Assembly (NCBI RefSeq): GCF_040049215.1
Contig: NZ_JBDZDN010000001.1
Coordinates: forward strand, 2,046,001 to 2,110,000
Length of the DNA stretch: 64,000 nucleotides
Reading direction: 5' to 3'
Source: Mesorhizobium_K sp040049215
GTDB lineage: Bacteria; Pseudomonadota; Alphaproteobacteria; Rhizobiales; Rhizobiaceae
Shown here: positions 24,692 through 33,706 of the stretch, in pieces
Numbering within the stretch: the first letter of the stretch is position 1
Layout of the letters: every line of letters starts with the position of its first letter
Position numbers and translations under genes: made by a program
Notes under the pieces: generated by a model
Databases searched by the model: none
What the model saw: the letters and a program-made list of their open reading frames with translations, nothing else
What the model was told of the DNA's origin: nothing

Positions 24692-25886
24692 TCGCGGCGC
24701 CTTTGTCGTCTCCCGATCGCCGTCCGCCGGGCCTCGGCGCGATCTTTACGCAATCGCGGCCACTGTTCTTGGCGAGATAGAGCGCCTTGTCGGCGCGCGC
24801 CATCAGGTCGGCGATGTTTTCACCACCAGCGAGTTCGGCGACGCCAAAGCTCGCCGTGAGGCGCTTCGTTGCCGGCATGCCCTCGATGGCAAGCGATGCG
24901 AAGGCGTTGCGCGCGCCCTCGGCAAAAAGCCGCGCCGCGACCAGGTTGGTGCCGGGCAGAAGAATGGCGAACTCCTCGCCGCCGATGCGCCCAGCGACAT
25001 GATGCTCCGCCATTGCGGAGCGCAGGAAGCCCGCGAAGGTGACGATCACCCTGTCGCCGGCCGCATGGCCGAAACTGTCGTTGACCGACTTGAAGTGGTC
25101 GAGGTCGGAGATAACCAGCGACACGGGCACGCCCAGCCTGTTCGCCTCGTGCATCGCCGCCGCCGCGTGGACTTCGAAGCCGCCGCGGTTGAGCAGGCCA
25201 GACAGCATGTCGGTTTCGGATCGCGCATATGCGTCGGAAAGTACGTCGCGCACTAGGATGACGAGCAGCATCAACGCCACGGCCATTGCGAAGACCGTGC
25301 CCATGGATTGCGAGAACAGAGCATACTCGGTCGCCAGATACTGGTCGGGGCTGTCGCCGGTTCCACCCAGGGCCCGAAACAGGAATGGCTTCGACAGGAA
25401 CTGCAGCGCGCTGGCGGCTAGGAGAGCCAGGAGCACATTGTCTAGCGTGCTGCGCGCCTTCGCCTGGGCGACGATGCCGACGGCGATGGCCTGCATGATG
25501 AAATAGGGCGATTGATAGAGCAGCATCCGCATGAAGGACTGCCGCGACATGTCCTGGATGAAGTAGCAGGTGGCAACCGAGATGACGAAGACCACGGCCA
25601 TGGCAGCCCACGGCACGGGCACCCCATATTTGCGCGCGATGCCGACGTTCAGCATGACGAGCGCCGCCAGGAACGAGGCGAAGGCGGCAAGAACCAGCCC
25701 GATCGACGTGCCGAATGTGGCGATGGCGAATTCGGACAAGAAATTCGCGGTGCCGATGATGTAGCCCAGCGCGAACCAGCGCGCAGGTTCCTGACGGCGA
25801 TCATAGGCCGCAACGGTCAGGAACGCCGCCGCGAGCAGTCCCGCGACGAATAGGTTGATTGCGAGAATGAACTGTGCGCCCGTCAT
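24678..25886 (-). CDS. Diguanylate cyclase (GGDEF) with membrane sensor
   Basis: 402 residues. About six hydrophobic helices (residues 1-215) precede a GGDEF domain with the active motif RIGGEEF, and SDLDHFKSVNDSFGHAAGD, so synthesis of cyclic di-GMP from two GTP is likely. The inhibitory RxxD site five residues before GGEEF is absent (AEHH instead). There is no EAL domain. A second gene of the same design lies just upstream on the same strand. Confidence 0.88.
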   Translation of the reverse strand: MTGAQFILAINLFVAGLLAAAFLTVAAYDRRQEPARWFALGYIIGTANFLSEFAIATFGTSIGLVLAAFASFLAALVMLNVGIARKYGVPVPWAAMAVVFVISVATCYFIQDMSRQSFMRMLLYQSPYFIMQAIAVGIVAQAKARSTLDNVLLALLAASALQFLSKPFLFRALGGTGDSPDQYLATEYALFSQSMGTVFAMAVALMLLVILVRDVLSDAYARSETDMLSGLLNRGGFEVHAAAAMHEANRLGVPVSLVISDLDHFKSVNDSFGHAAGDRVIVTFAGFLRSAMAEHHVAGRIGGEEFAILLPGTNLVAARLFAEGARNAFASLAIEGMPATKRLTASFGVAELAGGENIADLMARADKALYLAKNSGRDCVKIAPRPGGRRSGDDKGAAISLV

Positions 25887-26044
25887 AGTGCCAGCGATGC
25901 TCTCTTCGACGCGGTTAGAGCACGGAGCCCACCAAAAAGGCGTTAACGACTATCAGTGAAACCGGTCGGGAGCTACGGTTGGCTAACCATGCCCGACGGC
26001 TTCCAAGGCCGGAGGATTTCCAGCGCCGCTTCGCTCGGCCGATG

Positions 26045-27259
26045 TCATCGGGTCCCTGTCCCAAGCGTATGCAGGAAAACGCCCGAAGCAGCTGGCCCCG
26101 GCGTGTGCTGGTAGGAGACACGAACGCCGTCGCGGCCTCCCCTTTTTGCATGGTAGAGCGCCTCGTCGGCCCGGTCCATAAGTTCGGCTAGGCTTTCGGC
26201 GCCCGACCGGGACGCGATGCCGAAACTCGCCGTTGCCCTGACCTCGGGCGGCAAGCCGTCGATTGCCTCGGCGGAAAAAACGGTACGCACAGCCTCCGCG
26301 AAGAGACGTGCTGCAGCGGGGTCGGCCATCGGCAGGAGCACCGCGAACTCCTCGCCGCCCAGCCGCCCGGCGATGGCGCGGGTGCCGGCGGCGGTCCGCA
26401 GACGCGCCGCGAATTCGGCGATGACGCGGTCCCCGGCGGCGTGCCCGTGCCGGTCATTCAGCGCCTTGAACCGATCCAGGTCGGCGACGACCAGCGAGAC
26501 CGGCAGCCTCGATGGCGCGCACATCTCGAGCAGAGCCGACGCCCTCGTCTCGAAGCCGCGCCGGTTGAGCAGTCCCGAAAGCGGATCGGTCAGCGATTCC
26601 GACCGCAGCTTGTGCATCATCGCCAGCGCCTCGTCCGTGAAAAGCGAGAGCGCAATCAGCAACGAGAACACTGCATGCGACAGCACGGCGGTCGTCCAGT
26701 AGAACGAGGTATAGAAGCCGTCATAGCTGTCGTACGGCCCGTAAAGCGCCATGGCGAGCACCGGGCGGACAAGGAAATTGACGGCGGAAAGCAGCGCAAG
26801 CGCGATCATCATGTTCTTGACCGCGCCCCGTTCGGGCAAGCTCCTGAGTTCCGCCGCCACGACCAGGCTTATGCCCCCAAAGGCAAAATTGATCGCGAAT
26901 ACGCGCCAGGTCAGGTCAGGCTCGACGAACATGAACCACGAGAAGGCGGCAATGCCTCCAGCGCCAAGCAGGCCGATCTGGCCCCATGGAGGCTGGCGCC
27001 CACACCGCGCGATGATTGCACCGGCCAAAGCGAAGACAGCTATTGTGAACGAGAGACAGGACAGCAGCCGGCTGACCGGCAAGCCGACAGGCAGGACGAA
27101 ATATTGCAGCAGGAAGCCGACGGCCGAGCCGCCATAGGCGACGGCGACCATCGCGAGATGGAAGCGTTGCCTCCGGTAAAGCCAAAGGAGAAAGAATGCC
27201 GCGGCCAGCGTCAATGCGATCGCCGGGTTCAGCAGCGCTATGAAAAGTTTGTCGTCCAA
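26045..27259 (-). CDS. Diguanylate cyclase (GGDEF) with membrane sensor, paralogue
   Basis: 404 residues with six or seven hydrophobic helices (1-200), then DPLSGLLNRRGFETRA, VADLDRFKALNDRHGHAAGD and RLGGEEFAVLLP. The domain layout copies its neighbour at 24678-25886, but the sensor part differs strongly, so the duplication is old. The product inhibition motif RxxD is again missing (GTRA). Intergenic DNA of 158 bases separates the two, so they may not be one transcript. Confidence 0.88.
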   Translation of the reverse strand: MDDKLFIALLNPAIALTLAAAFFLLWLYRRQRFHLAMVAVAYGGSAVGFLLQYFVLPVGLPVSRLLSCLSFTIAVFALAGAIIARCGRQPPWGQIGLLGAGGIAAFSWFMFVEPDLTWRVFAINFAFGGISLVVAAELRSLPERGAVKNMMIALALLSAVNFLVRPVLAMALYGPYDSYDGFYTSFYWTTAVLSHAVFSLLIALSLFTDEALAMMHKLRSESLTDPLSGLLNRRGFETRASALLEMCAPSRLPVSLVVADLDRFKALNDRHGHAAGDRVIAEFAARLRTAAGTRAIAGRLGGEEFAVLLPMADPAAARLFAEAVRTVFSAEAIDGLPPEVRATASFGIASRSGAESLAELMDRADEALYHAKRGGRDGVRVSYQHTPGPAASGVFLHTLGTGTR

Positions 27260-27429
27260 TAAGCCGCTGCCCCGTTGCGGTTTGAACCCGACACTTAGCG
27301 CCGAGGCACAAAAATACCGTTAAGGTTGGTTCCCTGGTTTGATAATGTCGCTTCCTGATTTGAAGCAAGCGGGGAGCGGAACCGCACATCCGCTGCCGCG
27401 TTCCCGGACGTGCAAAAGGAGACTGTCAG

Positions 27430-27741
27430 ATGGCCGATACCATAATGCTCACCGACCACGAGGCGGTCCGCGACTGGGCCGCCGCGCGCGCGGGCTTTCC
27501 GGCCATAGTCGACATCTCGCCGGCCGGCGGGACGCAGCCGATGCTGCGCCTGGTGTTCGACCAGGCGGCCTATCAGGATCAGGATCGCGCGGAGCGGGCC
27601 GCGAATTCGGGTGGTTACGACCTAGTCGAGTGGAGCGAATGGTTCAAGATATTCGATGAACAGATGCTCGCGCTGGTGGTGCCGAAGGATGTTCCGGGAC
27701 TCCGCGACAGTTTTCACGAGATCGTACGCAGGCCCGGCTGA
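27430..27741 (+). CDS. Small acidic protein of unknown function
   Basis: 103 residues starting MADTIMLTDHEAVRDWAAAR. The pattern (H-x-x-V-R-D-W-A-A-A-R-x-G-x-P-A, then W-S-E-W-F-K-I-F-D-E-x-x-L-A-L-V) resembles a rhizobial small-protein family that older annotations call 1,4-alpha-glucan branching enzyme, a name not supported by size. It is preceded by an AAAGGAGA site. It is divergent from the GGDEF gene and converges on leuC. Confidence 0.7.
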   Translation: MADTIMLTDHEAVRDWAAARAGFPAIVDISPAGGTQPMLRLVFDQAAYQDQDRAERAANSGGYDLVEWSEWFKIFDEQMLALVVPKDVPGLRDSFHEIVRRPG

Positions 27742-27743
27742 TC

Positions 27744-27777
27744 CCAGAATAAAGCGCCCGCAATTGCTCGCGGGCGC
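27744..27777 (-). terminator. Intrinsic terminator after leuC
   Basis: GCGCCCGC (27754-27761) and GCGGGCGC (27770-27777) pair across an eight-base loop. Read on the minus strand, the stem is followed by TTTATTCT, so it ends the leuC transcript; on the plus strand it could also stop the small gene at 27430. Confidence 0.8.
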
Positions 27778-27803
27778 TGCTCAAAACAGATATCTTCGGG
27801 CTG

Positions 27804-29216
27804 CTATTTCCAGTCCCGTATGTCGACGAAATGGCCGGCGATCGCCGCCGCTGCCGCCATCGCCGGCGACACCAGATGCGTACGGCCCTTGAAGCCCTGA
27901 CGGCCTTCGAAATTGCGGTTCGAGGTCGAGGCGCAGCGTTCGTGCGGCTTCAGCCGGTCGTCGTTCATGGCGAGGCACATCGAGCAGCCCGGCTCGCGCC
28001 AGTCGAAGCCCGCCTCGATGAAGATCTTGTCGAGGCCTTCCTTCTCGGCCTGCTCCTTCACCAGGCCGGAGCCCGGTACGATCATCGCATCGACAGTCGG
28101 CGCGACCTTCTTGCCTTCGACCACCTTGGCGGCGGCGCGCAGGTCTTCGATGCGCCCGTTGGTGCAGGAGCCGATGAAGACGCGGTCGATCGCGATGTCC
28201 GTTATCTTCGTACCAGGCTCAAGGCCCATATAGTCGAGCGCGCGTTTCTTGGAGTTGCGCTTGTTCTCGTCGTCGATCATGTCCGGGTCCGGCACCTCGC
28301 CGGTCACCGAAACGACGTCTTCGGGCGACGAACCCCAGGTCACGATAGGTGGCAGCTTCGCCGCGTCGAGCACCACCACCTTGTCGAAATGCGCGCCCTC
28401 GTCCGTCTTCAGCGTCTGCCAGTAGTCCATCGCCATGTCCCAAGCCTTGCCCTTCGGTGCGCGCGGCTTGTCCTTGACATAGGCGAAGGTCGTCTCGTCG
28501 GGCGCGATCAGGCCGGCGCGCGCGCCGCCTTCGATCGACATATTGCAGATCGTCATGCGGCCTTCCATCGACAGCGCGCGGATCGCCTCGCCCGCATATT
28601 CGATGACGTAGCCGGTGCCGCCCGCCGTGCCGATCTCGCCAATGATGGCGAGGATGATATCCTTGGCGGTGACGCCCTCCGGCAGCTTGCCGTCGACGCG
28701 CACCAGCATGTTCTTGGCCTTGCGCTGGATCAGCGTCTGCGTGGCCAGCACATGCTCGACCTCCGACGTGCCGATGCCGTGCGCCAGCGCGCCGAACGCG
28801 CCATGCGTCGACGTATGGCTGTCGCCGCAGACGATCGTCATGCCAGGAAGAGTAAAGCCCTGCTCGGGGCCGATGATGTGGACGATGCCCTGGCGGCGAT
28901 CCTTCTCGGAATAATATTCGACCCCGAAATCGGCGGCGTTCTGGGCCAGCGCCGCGATCTGGATGCGGCTTTCCTCGTTCCTGTTGATGCCGAGCTTGCG
29001 GTCCGACGACGTCGGCACGTTGTGGTCGACCACGGCCAGCGTCTTTTCCGGATGGCTGACCTTGCGGCCGGTCATGCGCAGGCCTTCGAAGGCCTGCGGG
29101 CTCGTCACCTCGTGCACGAGGTGACGGTCGATGTAGAGCAGGCATGTGCCGTCGGGGTCGCGCTGGACGACATGGTCGTCGAATATCTTGTCGTAGAGGG
29201 TGCGCGGTGCGCTCAT
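27804..29216 (-). CDS. leuC: 3-isopropylmalate dehydratase large subunit
   Basis: 470 residues, full length. It carries the aconitase-fold cluster ligands (GSCTNGR and GCSMCLAMN), the signature VCGDSHTSTHGAFGALAHGIGTSEVEH, and a C-terminal SNRNFEGRQG. With LeuD it converts 2-isopropylmalate to 3-isopropylmalate in leucine synthesis using a [4Fe-4S] cluster; leuD is not in the window. The start is MSAPRTLYDKIFDDHVV. Confidence 0.96.
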   Translation of the reverse strand: MSAPRTLYDKIFDDHVVQRDPDGTCLLYIDRHLVHEVTSPQAFEGLRMTGRKVSHPEKTLAVVDHNVPTSSDRKLGINRNEESRIQIAALAQNAADFGVEYYSEKDRRQGIVHIIGPEQGFTLPGMTIVCGDSHTSTHGAFGALAHGIGTSEVEHVLATQTLIQRKAKNMLVRVDGKLPEGVTAKDIILAIIGEIGTAGGTGYVIEYAGEAIRALSMEGRMTICNMSIEGGARAGLIAPDETTFAYVKDKPRAPKGKAWDMAMDYWQTLKTDEGAHFDKVVVLDAAKLPPIVTWGSSPEDVVSVTGEVPDPDMIDDENKRNSKKRALDYMGLEPGTKITDIAIDRVFIGSCTNGRIEDLRAAAKVVEGKKVAPTVDAMIVPGSGLVKEQAEKEGLDKIFIEAGFDWREPGCSMCLAMNDDRLKPHERCASTSNRNFEGRQGFKGRTHLVSPAMAAAAAIAGHFVDIRDWK

Positions 29217-29273
29217 GTGCGTAAATCCGTCGATGTGAAGCAGGCGTGGGTGGTCCCGGCGGCGCCGGAGCGG

Positions 29274-29408
29274 TCAGCCCTGCCGAAGCCGGCTGGTGGG
29301 CGCGCCCGTGATGCGCGCACAGAACCGCGCCGGCAGGCGCTTCCTGTCCTGCAGCACGAAGCCCTTGTAGGCCGGATCGCCAAACAGCTCTTCCATGGCG
29401 AGGCTCAT
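29274..29408 (-). CDS. Possible 44-residue protein (hypothetical)
   Basis: MSLAMEELFGDPAYKGFVLQ followed by a basic end (KRLPARFCARITGAPTSRLRQG). It lies in the gap between the MgtC gene and leuC on the same strand. The ribosome site is weak and I do not recognise a family; it may be non-coding. Confidence 0.3.
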   Translation of the reverse strand: MSLAMEELFGDPAYKGFVLQDRKRLPARFCARITGAPTSRLRQG

Positions 29409-29467
29409 ATCAAGCTTTTCGGATTGCAGCAATCGCGCCGGCAAATGCCGTGCCCGACCGGAGAGCA

Positions 29468-30025
29468 CTATCCTGCCGGCTTTGCTTCTTGCGGCGGCTT
29501 GTCGCCCTTGGCCTCGGCGCGTTTGCGTGTCGCGTCCCCTCCGCCTTCCATCTTGGTCACGAAAACGAAGAGCGATCCGAGCACGACCAGCGCCAGCAAC
29601 GTGGAGAACAATGCGATCTGCCAGAGTCCCAGCCCGCAGGCGGCCCCGATCGCGCCGGCGAGCCACATGCCCGCACCCGTGGTCAGCCCATGCACCTCGC
29701 CACGCGTGAAGATGACGACGCCGGCGGCGAGGAACGCCACGCCCGCCGTCACCGCCTCGACGACGCGGACAGGGTCGACCTTGACCGCGTCGCCCAGCGC
29801 ATCCGCGGTAAACATCGGCGCGTGGACGATCTCGATGGTCAGGATGGCGAAGGTCGCCGCCGCGACGCAGACGAGTATATGCGTGCGCAAACCGGCCGGG
29901 CGGTTGCGCCATTCCCGCTCGAAGCCGATCGCCGCGCCGAAGATCGTCGCAAGCAGCAGCCTCGCCGCCACCACCTGAAATGGCGTATAGGTCGGGTGGC
30001 CGAATTCCTCAGCAAGCTGTTCCAT
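29468..30025 (-). CDS. MgtC/SapB family membrane protein
   Basis: 185 residues. After a short N-terminus come the family block ARLLLATIFGAAIGFEREWRNRPAGLRTHILVCVAAATFAIL and four more hydrophobic segments, including VVIFTRGEVHGLTTGAGMWLAGAIGAACGLG. These are the MgtC transmembrane motifs; MgtC proteins modulate F1Fo-ATPase or aid growth in low Mg2+. It lacks the C-terminal ACT-like domain of long MgtC forms. The Lys/Glu-rich tail follows the last helix. Confidence 0.87.
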   Translation of the reverse strand: MEQLAEEFGHPTYTPFQVVAARLLLATIFGAAIGFEREWRNRPAGLRTHILVCVAAATFAILTIEIVHAPMFTADALGDAVKVDPVRVVEAVTAGVAFLAAGVVIFTRGEVHGLTTGAGMWLAGAIGAACGLGLWQIALFSTLLALVVLGSLFVFVTKMEGGGDATRKRAEAKGDKPPQEAKPAG

Positions 30026-30159
30026 AGTCGCCCGTCAGATACCAACCGGCCAGAACGCGCGATTTTGGTCTCGGTTCCGAGGGCGGAAGAAAAGTCGGCC
30101 GAAGTTCCGCGTTGCAAAAGCGCGAAGGTTGCCAACCTCCGCGCTACGGGATCGGCGGC

Positions 30160-30585
30160 TCAGCCGAGCTTGGCCTCGAGCGACACGTTGATCGCGCCGA
30201 GAGCCTTGGACACCGGGCAACCGGCCTTGGCCTTGTCGGCCAGTTCCTTGAATTTCGCGGCATCGATGCCCGGCACGGTGCCGACAACAGTCAACGCGCT
30301 GCCGGTGATGCCGGTACCCGGCACCAGTGTCACCACCGCCTTGGCGTCGAGCTTTTGGGCCGGCGTGCCGTTCTCGGCCAGAAAATGCGACAGCTGCATG
30401 GCGAAGCAGCCGGCGTGCGCCGCGGCGAGCAACTCTTCCGGATTGGTGCCGGATTTGCCGCTCTCGTCCTCGAACCGGCCCTTGAAGGAATAGGCGACAC
30501 TCTTGAGCGCGCCGCTCTGCGTGTCGAGGCTGCCTTTGCCTTCCTTAAGCGTGCCTTGCCAGACGGCAGTTGCGTGACGATCCAT
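30160..30585 (-). CDS. OsmC-family peroxiredoxin
   Basis: 141 residues from the ATG at 30585, which has a clear AGGAGAA site. The active cysteines are Cys60 in LLAAAHAGCFAMQLSHFL and Cys123 in AKAGCPVSKAL, the pair that reduces organic hydroperoxides. Frame extends upstream to 30699 but has no coding character there. It stands alone on the minus strand. Confidence 0.9.
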   Translation of the reverse strand: MDRHATAVWQGTLKEGKGSLDTQSGALKSVAYSFKGRFEDESGKSGTNPEELLAAAHAGCFAMQLSHFLAENGTPAQKLDAKAVVTLVPGTGITGSALTVVGTVPGIDAAKFKELADKAKAGCPVSKALGAINVSLEAKLG

Positions 30586-30861
30586 GATGTTCTCCTGATT
30601 GAAACGGTGGGCCTGACGGGGAACCCGCGGCGCGGCCCCACTATAGAACGGGAGACGGCAAAGCTTCGACTCCCAAAGCGCGAAAAATTCCGCGTGCAAA
30701 AATGTCGGATTTGCGTCCCTGCGCCCGTCCTCCGCTCGGCCGCGGCGTTGTGGCCTATGGAGAGCGACAACATGGATATTCTGTTTTGCGCAGGGTGGCG
30801 GAAGCCCCTTCGTGGGTCCGGATCACACCGATTGTATCCGTCCTGGGGGGAACCGTCCGGG

Positions 30862-30990
30862 TTGAACCGCCTGATGCTGGCTCTCGCCGTCATCGCCGCT
30901 ATCGTGGGCCTGCTCGGCCTCGCATCAACGACGGCTGCGGACGCCCGCGCCATCGCCTCGGCATCAAGCCATCAGGGAGAACTGCCATGA
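30862..30990 (+). CDS. Possible small membrane peptide upstream of the YCII gene
   Basis: The frame ending at 30990 reads LNRLMLALAVIAAIVGLLGL and on to SSHQGELP, with one hydrophobic helix. Its stop overlaps the next gene's ATG (ATGA), the mark of translational coupling. Possible starts are the TTG at 30862, after a GGGGGGA run, and an ATG at 30874. The hydrophobic segment is a little like DUF1328, but the match is weak. Confidence 0.3.
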   Translation: MNRLMLALAVIAAIVGLLGLASTTAADARAIASASSHQGELP

Positions 30991-31343
30991 ACTATGTCTG
31001 CCTCGTCTATGGTGAAGAACGCCATATCCATGCGCTGAGCAAGGAAGGGCTGGCTGAGTTGGACCGCCGCTCGGTCGCCTACGACAAGTCCATCGAGAAG
31101 GCGGGCAAGCTGGTCACCGCCCAGGCGCTGCAATCGGTGAAGACTTCCAGGACCGTGCGAAAGCGCAAAGGCAAGGTCGTCGTGACGGACGGACCCTTCG
31201 CCGAAACCAAGGAGCAGCTTCTCGGCTTCGTCATGCTGCAGGCCGAGAGCCTGGAGGAAGCGCTTGAGCTCGCCGGCGGAATACCGATCGCCGAATTCGG
31301 CACGATCGAGGTTCGCGCCGTCTATGACGTACCGGGGCTGTAG
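30987..31343 (+). CDS. YciI-like (YCII/DGPF) protein
   Basis: 118 residues starting MNYVCLVYGEERHIHALSKE. The ferredoxin-like core has the DGPF motif in VVVTDGPFAETKEQLLGF and the last strand IEVRAVYDVPGL. This subfamily is often encoded next to ECF sigma factors, but none is visible here. Biochemical role unknown. Confidence 0.87.
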   Translation: MNYVCLVYGEERHIHALSKEGLAELDRRSVAYDKSIEKAGKLVTAQALQSVKTSRTVRKRKGKVVVTDGPFAETKEQLLGFVMLQAESLEEALELAGGIPIAEFGTIEVRAVYDVPGL

Positions 31344-31348
31344 ACCTA

Positions 31349-32605
31349 CTATATCGCTTCGCCCTTGAGCAGCCTGGGCGTGTCGGCGGCCAGCCCTGAA
31401 GCCTGGCGAATGAAGAATTCCTTCAGCTGCGGCATACGGTCGACGAGGCCGAGCCCGATGTCTCGCAATTGCCTGAGCGGCCCGAAATCGTTGGAGAACA
31501 GCCGGTTCAGCACGTCGGTGGTAATGCCCATCCGCACTGTGTCAAAGCGCCGCCACTGCTGGTAGCGTTCGAGCACGTCGAGCGTGCCGATGTCCTGGCC
31601 GAGCCGATCCGCCTCGACGATCGTCTCGGCCAGGGCCGCTGCGTCCCTGAAGCCTAGGTTCAGGCCTTGCCCGGCAATCGGATGTATCCCGTGCGCTGCA
31701 TCGCCGACCAGCGCAAAACGATGCGCGACGAAGGCGCGGGCCAGCGTCAGCCCGAGCGGCCACGCGCGCGGCTTTCCCTCAACCGCGATTTCGCCAAGCC
31801 TCAGCCCGAAGCGCTGCTCGAGTTCCACCTCGAACACGAGTTCGTCGCCTGCCACCAGCTTCTCGGCATCCGCGGTGCGCTCGGTCCATACGATCGAGGA
31901 ACGGTTCGCGCCGTCCTTGTCCGGTTTAAGCGGCAGGATGGCGAAGGGGCCTGCCGGCAAGAAATGCTCCTCGGCGCGGCCGTTGTGCGGGCGCTCGTGC
32001 CTCACCGTGCAGACGATGCCGGACTGGCCGTATTCCCACGTCACCGTCTTGATGCCGGCCATGTCGCGCAGCTTCGATTTCACGCCGTCGGCAGCGACAA
32101 GCAGCCGCGTCTCAATGGAGACGCCATCAGCCAGGTGCACTTTCGTCACCGCCGGACCCGCCTCGAAGGACGACACGGCGACGCCTTCGATGATATCGAT
32201 GCCGAGTTCGCCGGCGCGCCGGCGCAGTGCGCCGTTCAGCGCAGTGTTGGCGACCATGTGGGCGAACGGTTCGCCTGGCGCCACTTCGCCGTCGAAAGTG
32301 AGGAACACCGGCCGCGCCGGATCGGAGGTGCGCGAATCCGTGACGATCATTTCGGTCATAGCCTGCGCCTGCGGCGCGATCTCATCCCAGCAGCCCAGCC
32401 GGTCGAGCATGCGAGACGCTGCGGCGGCTATCGCCGACGCCCGCGTATCCTTCTCCCACACTCCGGCGGGCGCGGCGTCGACGACCGCAACTGCCAGGCT
32501 CGGGCGCGCCTGTTTCAGCGAAACCGCGGTCGCGAGGCCGACATAGCCCGCTCCCGCGACCAATATGTCGAGGGGCCTGTCCGATAAGTCATCCATCTTC
32601 GCCAT
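31349..32605 (-). CDS. UbiH/UbiF-family FAD-dependent hydroxylase
   Basis: 418 residues from the ATG at 32605. It has the N-terminal Rossmann loop ILVAGAGYVGLATAVSL and the second FAD motif ALVGDAAHGIHPIAGQGLNLGFRDAAALAE, both diagnostic of ubiquinone-pathway hydroxylases. It should add a hydroxyl group to the ring of a ubiquinone precursor; which carbon (C1, C5 or C6) cannot be read off the sequence. The C-terminal helix (MPQLKEFFIRQASG) is typical. An ATG nine bases downstream is also possible. Confidence 0.88.
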   Translation of the reverse strand: MAKMDDLSDRPLDILVAGAGYVGLATAVSLKQARPSLAVAVVDAAPAGVWEKDTRASAIAAAASRMLDRLGCWDEIAPQAQAMTEMIVTDSRTSDPARPVFLTFDGEVAPGEPFAHMVANTALNGALRRRAGELGIDIIEGVAVSSFEAGPAVTKVHLADGVSIETRLLVAADGVKSKLRDMAGIKTVTWEYGQSGIVCTVRHERPHNGRAEEHFLPAGPFAILPLKPDKDGANRSSIVWTERTADAEKLVAGDELVFEVELEQRFGLRLGEIAVEGKPRAWPLGLTLARAFVAHRFALVGDAAHGIHPIAGQGLNLGFRDAAALAETIVEADRLGQDIGTLDVLERYQQWRRFDTVRMGITTDVLNRLFSNDFGPLRQLRDIGLGLVDRMPQLKEFFIRQASGLAADTPRLLKGEAI

Positions 32606-32711
32606 CTGCTTCCCCGAACGCAATGCGCGCCTGAACGCCCGACTTGACTTGCCCCATCACTTTGACGGAAACCGGCCCGCACCTAAGCTGTTCCACGAAG
32701 GGCGCTAGATA

Positions 32712-33587
32712 ATGACGGCTGCCATGCAGGAGCTTCTCGCCATTCTCGACCTCGAACGGCTGGAGCACAATCTGTTTCGTGGTCGCAGCCCGAAGGTCGA
32801 CTGGCAGCGCGTCTTCGGCGGCCAGACCATTGCCCAGGCGCTGGTCGCCGCCCAGCGCACGGTCGAGCCGGACCGCCACGTGCATTCGCTGCACGGCTAT
32901 TTCATGCGTCCCGGCGACACTCAGGTGCCGATCGTCTACGAGGTCGACCGCATCCGTGACGGCGGCAGCTTCACCACGCGGCGCGTCGTGGCCATCCAGC
33001 ACGGCCAGGCGATCTTCTCGCTCGAAGCCTCGTTCCAGGGCGAAGAAGGGGGGCTCGAGCACCAGGTGCCGATGCCGCACGACGCGCCCGCTCCCGACAC
33101 GCTGCTCGACCAACGGCAGCTGATCGGCCAGTTCGGAGATGCCGTGCCGCTCGGCATCAGACGCTACTGGGACCGCGACCGCCCGATCGAGATGAAGCCC
33201 GTCATGCTGAAGCACTATACCAGCCGCGAGAAGCTCGAGCCGCGCCAGAACATCTGGATCCGCACCACCGGCCCGGTTCCGGCCGACCGCGCGATCCAGG
33301 CCGCCGTTCTTGCCTATCTCTCGGACATGACGCTGCTGGACACCTCGACCTTCGCGCATGGCCGCGCCATCTTCGACCCGGACATCCAGGCCGCCAGTCT
33401 CGACCACGCCATGTGGTTCCACCGCCCGCATCAACTCGACTCCTGGCTGCTCTATACCCAGGACAGCCCCTCGACCCAAGGCGGCCGCGGCTTCACCAGG
33501 GGCACGATCTATGCCGAGGACGGCACGCTGATCGCTTCTGTTGCACAGGAAGGGCTGATCCGGCTGCGGCACCCGCCTTCCCGATAG
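32712..33587 (+). CDS. tesB: Acyl-CoA thioesterase II
   Basis: 291 residues. Double hotdog fold: HSLHGYFMRPGDTQVPIVYEVDRIRDGGSFTTRRVVAIQHGQ in the first half and DHAMWFHRPHQLDSWLLYTQDSPSTQGGRGFTRG in the second, with the Asp/Thr/Gln active residues of TesB present. It hydrolyses medium- to long-chain acyl-CoA. The stop codon overlaps the first TAGGCA half-site discussed in the glnK control region. Confidence 0.93.
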   Translation: MTAAMQELLAILDLERLEHNLFRGRSPKVDWQRVFGGQTIAQALVAAQRTVEPDRHVHSLHGYFMRPGDTQVPIVYEVDRIRDGGSFTTRRVVAIQHGQAIFSLEASFQGEEGGLEHQVPMPHDAPAPDTLLDQRQLIGQFGDAVPLGIRRYWDRDRPIEMKPVMLKHYTSREKLEPRQNIWIRTTGPVPADRAIQAAVLAYLSDMTLLDTSTFAHGRAIFDPDIQAASLDHAMWFHRPHQLDSWLLYTQDSPSTQGGRGFTRGTIYAEDGTLIASVAQEGLIRLRHPPSR

Positions 33588-33620
33588 GCATTTTCCAAAA
33601 ATTGCCTATTTTTTAGGCAA
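33585..33620 (+). promoter_or_regulatory. Clustered TAGGCA/TGCCTA half-sites upstream of glnK
   Basis: TAGGCA (33585-33590), TTGCCTA (33602-33608) and TAGGCAA (33614-33620) form two overlapping inverted repeats, the second a perfect seven-base arm pair around five T residues. They lie about 90 bases before the -24 element of the glnK promoter, an enhancer-like position. They do not match the enteric NtrC consensus exactly. Confidence 0.4.
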
Positions 33621-33706
33621 CAAGCCCGGACCACAAGCGCCGGCTTAGCGGCGCACGACGGCAAGATCCATTCATTTACAATAGGTTAACGACCCGCTTC
33701 GGCAAC

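Noticed and set aside
27831..29978. 715-codon open frame on the plus strand
   Set aside because: Antisense to leuC and the MgtC gene; no recognisable domain, His/Arg/Ala-rich.
33675..33690. TTTA-N7-TTAAC near the glnK promoter, CtrA-like
   Set aside because: One half-site is mismatched and the glnK sigma-54 promoter gives a better explanation of the region.
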